The notes: generated by a model not told the origin, from the sequence alone. A stretch of DNA of 49,118 nucleotides from an uncultured Pelagibacteraceae bacterium (GCA_902533075.1 CACAKN010000007.1:1-49118); one strand, 5' to 3'. Shown: positions 18,233-29,154, numbered from the stretch's first letter. Program-made: numbers and translations.

Positions 18233-20257
18233 ATGAATGAAAATTTGATCAAAAAAAAATATAAGAATAAGATTAAGTCACTAGATTATTATAATCAAAA
18301 ATATTATAATGAAAATATATCAGAAATTTCAGACTCTAATTATGATATTTTAAAAAAAGAAATTATTGAATTAGAGAAAAAATATAGTTTTTTAAAAAGT
18401 AAAAAATCACCTCAAATCCAAGTTGGTTATAAACCATCAAAAAATTTTAGAAAAGTTCCTCACAAAGTACCAATGTTATCTTTAGCCAATGCATTTGGAA
18501 AAGAAGATTTGAGAAATTTTGAAAAAAAAATATTAAATTTTTTAGACAAAAAAGAGAACTTTAAAATTGAATATAGTGCGGAACCAAAAATTGATGGAAT
18601 ATCTGCATCCTTAACTTACAGGGGTGGAAAATTTTCCATGGGATTGTCAAGAGGTGATGGTAAAGAAGGTGAAGACATTACTGAAAATTTAAAAACAATT
18701 AAAGATATCCCTCAATTAATTTCAAAAAAGGATTTCCCCCAAGATATTGACATAAGAGGTGAGGTTTTTATTCAAAATAGTGACTTTAAAAAAATTAAAG
18801 ACAAATTTGCAAATCCAAGAAATGCTGCCTCTGGGTCTTTGAGACAAAAAAATCCAAATGACTCCAAGAAAATTCCTTTAAGGTTTATTGCTTATACTTT
18901 CGGATATGAAAAAGGAATGAATATTAAATATCAAAGTGAATTTTTAAAAAAGCTGAAAGAATGGGGCTTTAAAGTAAATCCAATAAATAAAATATTATGC
19001 GGTGTAGATAGTTTAATGTCGAATTATCAAGAAGTTGAAAAAAAAAGAGAAAAATTAGATTTTGATATTGATGGTATAGTTTACAAAGTAAATAATTTTG
19101 AAACTCAAAAAAGATTAGGGAATATTTCGAATGCACCGAGATGGGCTATTGCTCATAAATTTTCTGCCAACAATGGTATATCGAAAATAGTTGATATTGA
19201 TATTCAAATTGGAAGAACAGGAGCCCTAACCCCGGTAGGAAAGATAGATCCAATTAACATTGGAGGTGTTGTTGTATCAAATGCTACATTACATAATGAG
19301 GATGAAATAGTGAGAAAAGATATTAGAATTAATGATGAAGTTATAGTTGAAAGGGCAGGAGATGTAATACCACATATCATTTCTGTTAACTTTGATAAAC
19401 GAGGAAAAAATTCAAAAAAATTTATATTTCCAAAAAAGTGTCCTTCATGTGGATCGAAAACAGTAAAAGATTTTAATTATTTAACCAAAAAGGAAGACTC
19501 CGTGAGACGTTGTTCAAGCGAAGGTTTTGAGTGTGAAAAAGTTTCAATAGAAAAAATTAAACATTTTGTTTCAAAAGATGCATTCAACATCGATGGTTTT
19601 GGTAAAAAAATTGTAGAAAAATTTTGGGATTTAAAATTAATAAGACTTCCACAAGATATATTTAATCTTAATTATGATAATATTGAAACTTTAGACGGAT
19701 GGGGAAGACAGTCAGTAAATAATTTAAAATTTTCTATAGAAGAAAGAAAAAAAATTTCTTTTGAAAGGTTTATTTATGCATTAGGTATAAGACATATTGG
19801 CTTAGAAAATGCAAGGTTAATTGCTAAATTTTTAAATTCCTCAAAAAATTTTATCATGCTTTCTAAAAATAAAAACTTTTCAGAGTTATTAAATATCGAT
19901 GGAATAGGAGAAACTCAAGTAAATTCTATAAGGAACTTTTTTTCAAATAATACTAATATAAAAATTATAAATAAACTTTATGAAACATTAGATATCAATG
20001 ATGCTGTTCAAATTAAAAAAGATGGCGTGTTTGCTAATAAAACTTTTATGATTACAGGCAAACTTAATGGAGTGAGCAGGGCAGAAGTTAAGTCTTTAAT
20101 TGAAAAAAATTCTGGGACCACAGTAAGTAGTGTATCAAAAAAATTGAGTTATCTTTTAGTTGGAGAAAAACCAACTAAAAGAAAAGTTGTAACTGCTAAA
20201 GACCTTAATATTCTAATTATAAATCAAGAAGAATTTTTTAAAATGTTAAATAAATGA
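18233..20257 (+). CDS. ligA: NAD-dependent DNA ligase LigA
   Basis: NAD+-dependent ligase joining nicks in replication and repair. About 674 residues. Domain order: N-terminal Ia domain, adenylation domain with the active lysine in EPKIDGIS (about residue 119), OB fold (DIQIGRTGALTPVGK), a cysteine zinc finger (CPSCGSK ... CSSEGFEC), helix-hairpin-helix repeats (ALGIRHIG, LLNIDGIGETQ), and a C-terminal BRCT domain beginning at KTFMITGKLNG. ATG 18233 is preferred; a TTG at 18224 would add three residues and overlap bamD. The 3' end overlaps the convergent aminopeptidase gene by 12 bases. Confidence 0.97.
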   Translation: MNENLIKKKYKNKIKSLDYYNQKYYNENISEISDSNYDILKKEIIELEKKYSFLKSKKSPQIQVGYKPSKNFRKVPHKVPMLSLANAFGKEDLRNFEKKILNFLDKKENFKIEYSAEPKIDGISASLTYRGGKFSMGLSRGDGKEGEDITENLKTIKDIPQLISKKDFPQDIDIRGEVFIQNSDFKKIKDKFANPRNAASGSLRQKNPNDSKKIPLRFIAYTFGYEKGMNIKYQSEFLKKLKEWGFKVNPINKILCGVDSLMSNYQEVEKKREKLDFDIDGIVYKVNNFETQKRLGNISNAPRWAIAHKFSANNGISKIVDIDIQIGRTGALTPVGKIDPINIGGVVVSNATLHNEDEIVRKDIRINDEVIVERAGDVIPHIISVNFDKRGKNSKKFIFPKKCPSCGSKTVKDFNYLTKKEDSVRRCSSEGFECEKVSIEKIKHFVSKDAFNIDGFGKKIVEKFWDLKLIRLPQDIFNLNYDNIETLDGWGRQSVNNLKFSIEERKKISFERFIYALGIRHIGLENARLIAKFLNSSKNFIMLSKNKNFSELLNIDGIGETQVNSIRNFFSNNTNIKIINKLYETLDINDAVQIKKDGVFANKTFMITGKLNGVSRAEVKSLIEKNSGTTVSSVSKKLSYLLVGEKPTKRKVVTAKDLNILIINQEEFFKMLNK

Positions 20258-21940
20258 AGCTAGCCACTTTTTTTCGTCAGAGTTGAGATAATTAGAGAGT
20301 TTCGAATATACTGTTAAATGATACTTAAATAGGTATTCTTTTTCTGAATTCGTTAAAAGTCTATAATTAATTAGATCTTTTTCGATTGGTGCTATAGTTA
20401 AATTTTCAAATAATAGATTTTTTTTACTTTTTTTAACATAAACTAGGTTTTCAATTCTTATACCAAAATTATTCTTTTCGTAATATCCAGGTTCATTACT
20501 CAAAATCATACCTTCTTTGATTTTAATTTGATTAAATTTAGAAATTGATTGTGGTCCTTCATGAACGTTCAGAAAAAAACCTACACCATGACCAGTGCCA
20601 TGAGCATAATCTAAATTACTTTTCTTAAGAAATTTTCTTGCTCTAATATCAATTTTTCTTCCAATATTATCTTTTTTCAAATTTGTTGAAGCGACAGAAA
20701 TATGACCTTTAAGAACTTTTGTAAAAATATTTTTAATTTTTTGATTTGGTTTTGAAAAACAAATAGTTCTTGTTACATCAGTTGTTCCATATTTATATTG
20801 ACCACCAGAGTCACACAAAAATATATCTTTCTTTCTAATAATTCTGCAATTACTTTTTTTAGCTCGATAATGAACAATTGCTCCATTTTTTCCAGCTCCT
20901 GCTATTGTATCAAAGCTAGGATATAGATAATTTTTATTCATTTTTCTAAATTTTTCTAATTTATCTTGAGCTTGTACCTCACTCAGTTTTTTTTTATTTA
21001 TATTTTTGATCCAATAAATAAATTTTGTTAATGCCACACCATCAATAATATGTGATTTGATCATATTATTTATCTCAGTTTTGTTTTTTATAGACTTTAA
21101 TAAGTAAATTGGGTCTTCTGACTCAATTATTTTAAATTTTGATTTAATTATATTTTCAAAAAATATAGAGCACGATTTTTTATCAATTATAAAATTTTGA
21201 CCATTAAGAGATAATATTTTTTTTGAAAACTCTTTATTATCTATAAATTCATTTAAATTGATAATTTTTTCTCTAAAAAGTTTTTTGCATTTATTAATTT
21301 CACTTATAAAAACTATTTTTTTCGACCTACTTATTATTAATCTTGAATTAGGAATAGGACTGTTAGGGCTATCTCTACCTCTTATATTTAAAACCCATGC
21401 AACATTTTCTGGAGCACTAATAAACAGATAATCAGATTTTTTTTTTTTCAAATATTTTGAAATTTTTCTTATTTTCGATAAACTACTTTCTCCGACAATA
21501 TTTTTTTTTAATGAAAAAAATGATAATGATTTCTTAATTTTTTGTTTTTTTATTTCATCAATTAAGTTTTTCTTAATATACTTAACACTATTATTTTTAA
21601 GAAAAAATTTTTGTATTTGGGTATATGTGAATAATTTAGGATCAATACCTAAAGTTAAATTTTTAAATAATTTGCAATTAATCAATTTTTCATAGGCCAT
21701 AATTCTAAAATTTTTGCCAGATTCAATGTGACTTTGAATTGTGTATCTTCCATCAGTAAATAAATAGTTTTTATCCTTTAAAATTATTGCCAAACCTGCT
21801 GATCCACTAAAGTTAGAGATAATTTTTAATCTATTTATTCTTGAGTATTCAGTGAAGTATTCATCATTTTTAGGAATTACGTAACCATCAATTCCATATT
21901 TCTTAAATTTATTTCGCAATGTATTAATTTTTTGACTCAC
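20246..21940 (-). CDS. pepP: Xaa-Pro aminopeptidase (M24B family)
   Basis: Metallopeptidase that removes N-terminal residues preceding proline. 564 residues: two creatinase-like N-terminal domains (about 1-290) and a pita-bread M24 catalytic domain. All five dinuclear metal ligands are visible: Asp in LCDSGGQYKYG (about 375) and TTDVTRT (about 386), His in HGTGHGVGFF (about 447), Glu in SNEPGYYE (about 481) and Glu in IRIENLVYV (about 496). The length suits the long eukaryote-like APP1 class better than the 440-residue E. coli PepP, so the symbol is loose. It lies downstream of uvrD with a four-base overlap, probably in one transcript. Confidence 0.9.
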   Translation of the reverse strand: MSQKINTLRNKFKKYGIDGYVIPKNDEYFTEYSRINRLKIISNFSGSAGLAIILKDKNYLFTDGRYTIQSHIESGKNFRIMAYEKLINCKLFKNLTLGIDPKLFTYTQIQKFFLKNNSVKYIKKNLIDEIKKQKIKKSLSFFSLKKNIVGESSLSKIRKISKYLKKKKSDYLFISAPENVAWVLNIRGRDSPNSPIPNSRLIISRSKKIVFISEINKCKKLFREKIINLNEFIDNKEFSKKILSLNGQNFIIDKKSCSIFFENIIKSKFKIIESEDPIYLLKSIKNKTEINNMIKSHIIDGVALTKFIYWIKNINKKKLSEVQAQDKLEKFRKMNKNYLYPSFDTIAGAGKNGAIVHYRAKKSNCRIIRKKDIFLCDSGGQYKYGTTDVTRTICFSKPNQKIKNIFTKVLKGHISVASTNLKKDNIGRKIDIRARKFLKKSNLDYAHGTGHGVGFFLNVHEGPQSISKFNQIKIKEGMILSNEPGYYEKNNFGIRIENLVYVKKSKKNLLFENLTIAPIEKDLINYRLLTNSEKEYLFKYHLTVYSKLSNYLNSDEKKWLASFI

Positions 21941-23973
21941 TTTATCCTCTTTTGATATCTAATCCATCCAGGGCTTCTATAATTTTCATCTGTCTCAAAA
22001 TCTTGATTAAAATCAAAGTCGTCAGTTTCGTTTATTTCTTCATCAAAAAAAGAATTTTTTTTCAGATGTTTTTCTGGAAGTTCATCAATAAATCTTGAAG
22101 CCAAACTGTCTATCCAATCTCCTTGATAAAATCTGTTCATTGAAAATGATATAATTGCCTTTTTTTTTGCTCTAGTAATTCCAACGTATGCTAGACGTCT
22201 CTCTTCTTCCAGTCCACTTTGACCTTTTTCTTCGATTGATTTTTGATGTGGAAATAAACCCTCTTCCCATCCAGGTAAAAAAATTACATCAAATTCTAGT
22301 CCTTTTGCTGCATGCATAGTCATCATATTAATTTTTTCACCTTCCCATTCTTGATCAATTGATGTTGCTAATGATACATGTTCTAAAAAACTTTCTAAAT
22401 TATCAAATTCTTTCATTGCATTTAATAATTCCTTTATATTCTCTAGTCTATTTTCATTATCCAAATCTTTTTTATTTTTTAAAATAGCTGAATAACCAGA
22501 TTCATCTAATACAACTTGCATTAGTTTAATATGATTTGTTTTCTTGTTTATAAAATCATTTCGCCATTTAGTAAGAGAATTTAAAAACATATTTAGACCA
22601 ACTTTAGCTTTTGGTTTAATTAAATTTTTTTCAATCATATTGATTGAAGCTCTTTCTAGATGAAAATTATTTTTTTTTGAATATTCATGAATTGTTTTAA
22701 GGGTATTATCTCCTACAGATCTTTTTGGATTATTAACAATTCTTTCAAAAGCTAAATCATCTTTTTCTTGATGAATTAATCTTAAATAAGCTACACAATC
22801 TTTGATCTCAGCTCTTTCGTAAAATTTGGTTCCTCCTAAAATTCTATAAGGCATTCCAATTTTTAGAAATCTTTCTTCAAATTCTCTTGTTTGAAATATT
22901 GCTCTTACAAGAATTGCAATATTATTATATGAGAATTTGTTCTTTATTTTTTTTTCTATCTCGTCAGATATCCCTATTGCCTCATCCTTACCATTTTTAA
23001 AACAGTTTAACTGCACTGGGTCTCCCTCTTCCATTGTTGTTATTAAAGTTTTTCCGACTCTATTTTGATTATTTGATATTAAGCTAGAGGCTACAGAGAG
23101 TATATTTTGCGAAGACCTATAATTTTGTTCTAGTCTTATAACCTTAGTATTCTTGTATACTTGATCAAATTCTAAAAAATTTTTAATTTCTGCACCTCTC
23201 CAACTATAAATTGACTGATCGTCATCTCCCACACAGCATATGTTTTTATTTTTTTCTGATAAAAGCTTTAACCATTTACTTTGAATAAAATTTGTATCTT
23301 GATATTCATCTACAAGAATATACTTAAAATTTTTTGAATAAATTTCTCTTATATCATTATTACGTTCTAAAATTTTTACAGTATGTAAAATCAAATCACC
23401 AAAATCACATGAATTTAAATCAATTAATTTCTTTTGGTAAATTTTATATAATGGTAGTATTGTCTTTTCATATATATCTTTTTTATCAATTATTACTTCA
23501 GTTGGGTAGTAACCTTTATTTTTCCAACGATCTATAATGGCCAATATGAATCTTGGAGATAGTTGTTTAATGTCAATATTTTCGGCTTTACAAATATTTT
23601 TAATAAGTCTTATTTGATCATCAGTATCTATAATTGTGAAATTTGAATTAAGATCTGCAGCAGAAGCATGTTTTCTCAAAAGTTTTGCACATATTGAATG
23701 AAAGGTTCCGAGCCAAGAGAGACCTGTGGCTGATGATCCTAAAATTTTACTTACTCTGTTCTGCATCTCTTTAGCTGCCTTGTTAGTAAAAGTAACTGCT
23801 AAAATTTGATTTGGATAAGCTTTTTTTTGTTTAATGATATTTGCTATTCTTGAAGTTAAAACTTTAGTTTTCCCCGAACCTGCACCAGCCACTATAAGTA
23901 ATGGACCATCTAGGTGCATAACAGCCTCTTTTTGAGCTTTATTTAGATCTTTTAAATATTCAGAGTTTACCAT
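21937..23973 (-). CDS. uvrD: UvrD/PcrA-type DNA helicase
   Basis: Superfamily 1A 3'-5' helicase for nucleotide-excision and mismatch repair. 678 residues. Motifs in order: Walker A GAGSGKTKVL near residue 33, TFTNKAAKEM (Ia), DEYQDTN (II, near 221), GDDDQSIYSWRGA (III, near 250), QNYRSSQNIL (IV), TMHAAKGLEFDVIFLPG (V, near 555) and YVGITRAKKK (VI, near 603). It is shorter than E. coli UvrD (720). The C-terminus is acidic. Its start is 34 bases from the divergent AsmA-like gene, so the two promoters must share this gap. Confidence 0.95.
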   Translation of the reverse strand: MVNSEYLKDLNKAQKEAVMHLDGPLLIVAGAGSGKTKVLTSRIANIIKQKKAYPNQILAVTFTNKAAKEMQNRVSKILGSSATGLSWLGTFHSICAKLLRKHASAADLNSNFTIIDTDDQIRLIKNICKAENIDIKQLSPRFILAIIDRWKNKGYYPTEVIIDKKDIYEKTILPLYKIYQKKLIDLNSCDFGDLILHTVKILERNNDIREIYSKNFKYILVDEYQDTNFIQSKWLKLLSEKNKNICCVGDDDQSIYSWRGAEIKNFLEFDQVYKNTKVIRLEQNYRSSQNILSVASSLISNNQNRVGKTLITTMEEGDPVQLNCFKNGKDEAIGISDEIEKKIKNKFSYNNIAILVRAIFQTREFEERFLKIGMPYRILGGTKFYERAEIKDCVAYLRLIHQEKDDLAFERIVNNPKRSVGDNTLKTIHEYSKKNNFHLERASINMIEKNLIKPKAKVGLNMFLNSLTKWRNDFINKKTNHIKLMQVVLDESGYSAILKNKKDLDNENRLENIKELLNAMKEFDNLESFLEHVSLATSIDQEWEGEKINMMTMHAAKGLEFDVIFLPGWEEGLFPHQKSIEEKGQSGLEEERRLAYVGITRAKKKAIISFSMNRFYQGDWIDSLASRFIDELPEKHLKKNSFFDEEINETDDFDFNQDFETDENYRSPGWIRYQKRIK

Positions 23974-24007
23974 TTTAAAAAATTTATTATAAGTTGAGCC
24001 AAGTTTT

Positions 24008-25498
24008 ATGACAAAACAAAATTTTATATCTAAAAAACTTAGAAAGTTATTTTTATCAACAAATACCTCGATAGAAAACTATTTTAATTTTTTAAAGACC
24101 TTTTTACACAATTTTAAAAAATTCAAAATAAACAACAATAGTAAAGTTTTTATCGCTATTGGCGTTATAATTATTTTTGTTTTAAGTTATTTCTTGATTC
24201 CCACAACATATAACAAAGAGAATATAAAGCAGAATATTAAGAATCAAATTTTAAAAAAATATAATATCGATATAAAATTCAACAATAAAATTACATATGC
24301 GCTTTTGCCCAGACCACACTTTACCACAAAAAAATTATCAATTTTACGAAATGATAAACCGATAGGAGAAGTTGGAAAGTTTAAAGCATTTATTTCAATA
24401 GACAAATTATTTTTTTTTAAAAATTTTGAATTAAAAGATTTAGTTTTAAATAAATCAGATTTTAATATTAAAAAAGGTGACTTGGTTTTCTTTAAAAATC
24501 TTTTAGAGACTGAAGCTAGTAAAAATAAAATAATATTCGAAGATAGTGATATTTTTTTTCAAAGTTATGATGACGAAGTATTATTTATAAATAAAATTAA
24601 AGATGGTAAATTTTTTTATGACTCTAATAATTTAGAAAATATTTTTGTTGCTGATAATGAAATTTTTAATATTCCATATAAATTAAGAATTAAAAACAAT
24701 AAATTTAATAAAAAAATATATACAAATCTTCAATCAAAAAAAATAAGATTAAATTTAAAAAATCAAATTGACTATGGTAATCTTGAAAAAAACGGCATAT
24801 TAGATATTTTATTTATAAATAAAAAAACTTCTGTTGATTATGAAATAAATAAAAATTCTTTAAGCTATAGCTCTGAAAATAATAAAAATACTTATTATGG
24901 AAGAATGGATTTTAAACCTTTTTATTTAAATTCTTCATTTAATTATGATGGCTTAAGTTTTAAGAATATTTTAAAACAAGACTCAATTGTAATTGATATT
25001 ATCAAATCAGAAATTTTTAATAATAAAAATTTAAATGCTAATCTTAACCTTAATGTAAAAGATATAATCAATTTTGCTGAGTTAAATAATTTAGCTTTAA
25101 AGATAAGTGTTTTAGAAGGAGATTTAAGTTTATCAGATTCAACTATTTCATGGAAAAATGATGTAAAGATTAAACTTAAAGAAAGTATATTTATTTATGG
25201 AGATGATGGTATAAATTTAATCGGAAAAATTATACTAGATTTTAAAAATTTAGATAATTTTTATAAGTCTTTTCAAATTAACAAAAATAATAGAAAAAAA
25301 ATCAGCTCATTAGAGTTTGATTTTATTTATAATTTAAGCCAAAAAAAAATAACACTTGATAATATACAAATTGATAATGCTAACAATCAAAGTCTTGATA
25401 AATTTATAAGTAATTTTAACACCAGTAGAAAAAGCATATTTAATAAAATAACTTTTAAAAACTTTATAAGTAATTTTTTTGATGCTTATGCTGGGTAA
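24008..25498 (+). CDS. AsmA-like envelope protein
   Basis: A 496-residue protein with a basic cytoplasmic N-terminus, one transmembrane helix at about residues 46-64 ([18 protein letters not shown]), and a long Asn/Lys/Phe-rich periplasmic part. The segment after the helix ([19 protein letters not shown] ... ALLPRPHF ... KLSILRND) matches the AsmA start pattern, where an N-terminal helix leads into a chorein-like beta groove. AsmA-type proteins take part in phospholipid transport or outer-membrane homeostasis; the exact role here is unknown. It is divergent from uvrD and its 3' end overlaps fumC by 13 bases. Confidence 0.7.
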   Translation: MTKQNFISKKLRKLFLSTNTSIENYFNFLKTFLHNFKKFKINNNSKVFIAIGVIIIFVLSYFLIPTTYNKENIKQNIKNQILKKYNIDIKFNNKITYALLPRPHFTTKKLSILRNDKPIGEVGKFKAFISIDKLFFFKNFELKDLVLNKSDFNIKKGDLVFFKNLLETEASKNKIIFEDSDIFFQSYDDEVLFINKIKDGKFFYDSNNLENIFVADNEIFNIPYKLRIKNNKFNKKIYTNLQSKKIRLNLKNQIDYGNLEKNGILDILFINKKTSVDYEINKNSLSYSSENNKNTYYGRMDFKPFYLNSSFNYDGLSFKNILKQDSIVIDIIKSEIFNNKNLNANLNLNVKDIINFAELNNLALKISVLEGDLSLSDSTISWKNDVKIKLKESIFIYGDDGINLIGKIILDFKNLDNFYKSFQINKNNRKKISSLEFDFIYNLSQKKITLDNIQIDNANNQSLDKFISNFNTSRKSIFNKITFKNFISNFFDAYAG

Positions 25499-26874
25499 AT
25501 CATTTTTTTTGGATCTACAATTTTATTATAATCTTTTTCGGAGATTAGTCCTGATTTAAGAGCCTCTTCTTTTAATGTTGTATTATTCTTAAGAGCATTC
25601 TTAGCAATTTTTGAAGAGTTATCATAACCAATATGTGGTGCTAAAGCTGTAACGAGCATTAGTGAATTATCTAAATATTTTTTTATTTTATTTTTGTCTG
25701 CTTTAAGTCCTTTAATACAATACAATCCAAAATTCTTAGAACTATCTGCGAGTAAATCGATTGATTGTAAAATATTGTGTGCGATTAGTGGTTTAAAAAC
25801 ATTAAGTTCAAAATGACCATGAGAACCAGCCATAGTAATACCATTATGATTTCCAATAACTTTTACACAAACCATTGTGACAGCCTCCGACTGTGTAGGA
25901 TTTACTTTTCCAGGCATAATCGAAGATCCAGGTTCATTGGCTGGTAGAATAAGTTCACCATAACCTGCTCTAGGTCCAGATCCTAAAAATCTTATATCAT
26001 TTGCAATCTTCATTAAACAAACCGCTGTAGTATTAAGCGTACCAGAAAAATTCACGATATCATCGTGGGCAGCTAAAGCAGCAAATTTATTTTTTGTAGG
26101 TTTGAACGGAAGTTTGGTTATATTTTTAATCCCTTTAATAATTTCTTTATCAAATCCTTTTTTGGTATTTATACCAGTTCCAACAGCAGTACCTCCTTGA
26201 GCTAAAAAGTAAATTTCATTAAGTGCATTTTTGATTCTGAAAATGCAGTTTTCTAATTGAGATTGATAACCAGAAAATTCTTGACCCAAAGATAAAGGAG
26301 TTGCATCTTGTAAATGAGTTCTTCCTACTTTGACTATTTTTTTGAATTGAGACACTTTCTTTTTTAATTCTTTATTTAATAATTCCAATGAAGGTAGAAG
26401 CTTATTCTTGGTTTCAATCGCTATTGCTATGTGCATAGCAGTTGGAAAAACATCATTTGTAGATTGAGATTTATTTACGTGATCATTTGGATGAACGGGT
26501 TTTTTTGATCCTATTTTTCCACCTAGTATTTCAATTGCTCTATTTGCAATCACCTCATTTACATTCATGTTTGTTTGTGTTCCAGAACCCGTTTGCCATA
26601 CTTTTAAAGGGAAGTGATCATCTAATTTTCCAGATATAACCTCATTAGAGGCTTTGATGATAGCTTTAGAGATATGTGGTAGAATTTGTTTTTTTTTGCC
26701 ATGTACAACAGCTGCAGCTTTTTTAATAATTGCAATAGATTTGATTAAAACTGGTCTAACTAAAAATTCACCAATATCAAAATATTTTTTTGATCTTTGG
26801 GTGGAAGCGCCCCAATATTTATCATTTGGTACATTAATTGATCCAATACTGTCGAATTCTTTTCTTAATTTCAT
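25486..26874 (-). CDS. fumC: Fumarate hydratase class II
   Basis: Iron-independent fumarase interconverting fumarate and malate in the TCA cycle. 462 residues, as usual. Family motifs: [17 protein letters not shown] near residue 93, [29 protein letters not shown], and the lyase signature [16 protein letters not shown] near 315. The gene is monocistronic, flanked by a convergent overlap at its 3' end and a 66-base divergent AT-rich gap to the pyrophosphohydrolase gene. Confidence 0.97.
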   Translation of the reverse strand: MKLRKEFDSIGSINVPNDKYWGASTQRSKKYFDIGEFLVRPVLIKSIAIIKKAAAVVHGKKKQILPHISKAIIKASNEVISGKLDDHFPLKVWQTGSGTQTNMNVNEVIANRAIEILGGKIGSKKPVHPNDHVNKSQSTNDVFPTAMHIAIAIETKNKLLPSLELLNKELKKKVSQFKKIVKVGRTHLQDATPLSLGQEFSGYQSQLENCIFRIKNALNEIYFLAQGGTAVGTGINTKKGFDKEIIKGIKNITKLPFKPTKNKFAALAAHDDIVNFSGTLNTTAVCLMKIANDIRFLGSGPRAGYGELILPANEPGSSIMPGKVNPTQSEAVTMVCVKVIGNHNGITMAGSHGHFELNVFKPLIAHNILQSIDLLADSSKNFGLYCIKGLKADKNKIKKYLDNSLMLVTALAPHIGYDNSSKIAKNALKNNTTLKEEALKSGLISEKDYNKIVDPKKMIYPA

Positions 26875-26940
26875 TGATTAATAAGTAATTAATAAATTAT
26901 TATAAATATACATCAAATATATAAAACTTACAGGAGCAAT

Positions 26941-27312
26941 ATGTCAAATTTTAGTAAGGTTGGAATTTTTATGAAAACTTTTGGACAAGAAGTTAAAGAT
27001 AATCCTTCATTTAGCACAGATAAAATCAATAAACTTAGGATTGATCTAATAAAGGAAGAGTTAGATGAGCTTACAGAGGCGATGAAAAAAAATGATTTAT
27101 TAGAAGTTGCAGATGCACTTACAGATATTTTATATGTAACTTATGGTGCAGGTCATGCTTTTGGTATTAATTTAGACAAATGTTTTGAGGAAGTACAAAA
27201 TTCAAACATGAGTAAATTGGATGAGAATGGAAAACCAATTTATAATGAGTCAGGTAAAGTAATGAAGGGACCTAATTATTTTAAACCAGATCTGTCAAAA
27301 TTTCTTAATTAA
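26941..27312 (+). CDS. MazG/PRA-PH-like nucleotide pyrophosphohydrolase
   Basis: A 123-residue all-alpha protein of the phosphoribosyl-ATP pyrophosphohydrolase-like/MazG type. The metal-binding helices show the ExxE...D pattern (LIKEELDELTEAM, then EVADALTDILYVTYGAG). The C-terminal GPNYFKPDL tail is typical of small phage/bacterial PRA-PH-like proteins. Substrate unknown; such proteins hydrolyse nucleoside triphosphates to monophosphates. Not hisE by context, as no his genes are near. A clear Shine-Dalgarno AGGAG (26932-26936) lies four bases before the ATG, unusual among these weak-RBS genes. The stop overlaps convergent nadC by four bases. Confidence 0.82.
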   Translation: MSNFSKVGIFMKTFGQEVKDNPSFSTDKINKLRIDLIKEELDELTEAMKKNDLLEVADALTDILYVTYGAGHAFGINLDKCFEEVQNSNMSKLDENGKPIYNESGKVMKGPNYFKPDLSKFLN

Positions 27313-28142
27313 TTCTCTAATTTTAGATCTATAGCTGAAGCGCTGTGAGTAATACTTCCAATAGAAATTCTATCAACCCCTGTTGCTGCGATTGATTTAA
27401 CTGTTTTCATGTTAATATTTCCCGAAGCCTCTGTTTCGTAATATTTTTTTGCAAGTTTAATACCAGCTTTCAGATTTTTTATATTCATATTGTCAAAAAG
27501 AACAGTGTTAAATTTTAGACCAATTATTTCTTTAAGTTGTTTTAAATTGTCAACTTCAACAGTAATTTTTTTTCCTTTTTTCTTTTTTATTGCTAACAAT
27601 ACTAACTCTCTTAAATTTGAACTGGCAATATGATTATCTTTAATTAAAAATTCATCGCTTAAATTAAATCTATGGTTGGTTCCTCCACCTAATTTGACAG
27701 CATATTTTTGAATAACCCTTAAATTAGGAATAGTTTTTCTAGTACAGCAAATTTTACATTTTTTTCCTGCTAATTTTACAAATTGATTGGTCCTAGTAGC
27801 TATACCTGAGATGTGTGATAAAAAATTTAAAGCAACTCTTTCTGCAATCAATATATTTTGGGCTTTACCTTTAATAGTGGCAAGTAAAGAATTTTTTTTT
27901 ACATAAGAACCATCTTTTTTTTTAGAATTAAATCTAATTTTATTATCTATTAAAGCAAAAGCATACTTTGCAAATTTCAAACCACCTATAACTGCATTTT
28001 CATTTGAAATTAATTTAACCTCAATGATCTTATTATTCTTAATTAAATCTGAAGTTATATCCCCAGATGGATATAAATCTTCATTAAGTGCAAGCTTGAC
28101 AGTATTTTTTATAAAATTTTCACTTAATTTAATTTTTGACAC
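27309..28142 (-). CDS. nadC: Nicotinate-nucleotide pyrophosphorylase (carboxylating)
   Basis: Quinolinate phosphoribosyltransferase, converting quinolinate and PRPP to nicotinate mononucleotide in de novo NAD synthesis. 277 residues. Motifs: NEDLYPSGDITSDLI at the N-terminus, ERVALNFLSHISGIAT, the CTRKTIPNLRVIQKYAV block, GGGTNHRFNLSDEFLIKDNH, TVEVDNLKQL, VLFDNM, and EASGNINMKTV. It lies six bases downstream of nadA and is presumably co-transcribed. nadB is not in this cluster. Confidence 0.95.
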   Translation of the reverse strand: MSKIKLSENFIKNTVKLALNEDLYPSGDITSDLIKNNKIIEVKLISNENAVIGGLKFAKYAFALIDNKIRFNSKKKDGSYVKKNSLLATIKGKAQNILIAERVALNFLSHISGIATRTNQFVKLAGKKCKICCTRKTIPNLRVIQKYAVKLGGGTNHRFNLSDEFLIKDNHIASSNLRELVLLAIKKKKGKKITVEVDNLKQLKEIIGLKFNTVLFDNMNIKNLKAGIKLAKKYYETEASGNINMKTVKSIAATGVDRISIGSITHSASAIDLKLEN

Positions 28143-28148
28143 AAATGA

Positions 28149-29138
28149 TTATCTTCCGATAGCAACCATTTTTTCAACAGATAATCTTGCTTTATCTATT
28201 GTTTCTTGATCCATAATAATTTCACCAGTTTCATTCTCTAAACAGTCCAAGATTTTCGGCAAAGTAATTTTTTTCATATGTGGACACATATTGCATGGCC
28301 TTATAAATTCTACATTAGGATTTTCTACTTGAATATTATCACTCATTGAACATTCAGTAACCATCATTACTTTTTTTGGTTGATTATCTCTTACATAATT
28401 AATCATACCAGAAGTTGATCCTGCAAAGTCACTAGCCTTAATTACATCAGGCGGACACTCCGGGTGAGCAATTATTTTTATTCCAGGATTATTCTTTCTA
28501 ATATTATTTATTTCATTTTCGTTAAATTGATCATGAACAATACAAATTCCTTTCCAGGAAATTATTTCAACATCTATTTGTGAAGCAACATATTTAGCAA
28601 GATAATCATCTGGTAAAAAAATTACTTTTTTAACTCCTAATGATTTAACAATTTTTACAGCGTTTGCAGAAGTACAACAGACATCTGTCTCAGCTTTAAC
28701 ATCAGCCGATGTATTAACATAAGATACCACTGGAACTCCTGGGTATTTTTCTTTTAACAATCTTACGTCTTTTCCAGTTATTGATGAAGATAATGAACAA
28801 CCAGCTTTCATGTCTGGTAATAAAACTTTTTTATTTGGACTCATCAATTTTGCAGTTTCAGCCATAAAGTGAACCCCAGCCATTACAATTATATCAGCAG
28901 AAGTTTTTGACGCCTCTACTGCAAGCGCTAAAGAATCAGCTGAAAAATCTGCAATCCCATGATATATTTCTGGGGTTTGGTAGTTGTGAGCAAGAATAAC
29001 TGCATTCTTCTCTTTTTTTAATTTATTAATTTTATGAATGTATGGAGCATGTACTGACCACTCGATTTCTGGCATTACTTTAGAAATCTTTTTATAAATT
29101 GGATCAGTTGTTTGTTTTACTTCTTGATTAAATTCCAT
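28149..29138 (-). CDS. nadA: Quinolinate synthase
   Basis: [4Fe-4S] enzyme condensing iminoaspartate and dihydroxyacetone phosphate to quinolinate. About 329 residues. ATG at 29138 (MEFNQEV) is chosen; a TTG at 29153 would add five residues. Three cluster-ligand cysteines are in the expected regions: KAGCSLSS near residue 111, TDVCCTSAN near 153 and RPCNMCPHMK near 283. HNYQTPEIYHGIADFSADS and HPECPPDVI are also typical. First gene of a nadA-nadC pair. The enzyme making iminoaspartate (NadB or aspartate dehydrogenase) is not in the window. Confidence 0.96.
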   Translation of the reverse strand: MEFNQEVKQTTDPIYKKISKVMPEIEWSVHAPYIHKINKLKKEKNAVILAHNYQTPEIYHGIADFSADSLALAVEASKTSADIIVMAGVHFMAETAKLMSPNKKVLLPDMKAGCSLSSSITGKDVRLLKEKYPGVPVVSYVNTSADVKAETDVCCTSANAVKIVKSLGVKKVIFLPDDYLAKYVASQIDVEIISWKGICIVHDQFNENEINNIRKNNPGIKIIAHPECPPDVIKASDFAGSTSGMINYVRDNQPKKVMMVTECSMSDNIQVENPNVEFIRPCNMCPHMKKITLPKILDCLENETGEIIMDQETIDKARLSVEKMVAIGR

Positions 29139-29154
29139 ATTAAAATTTATCAAT

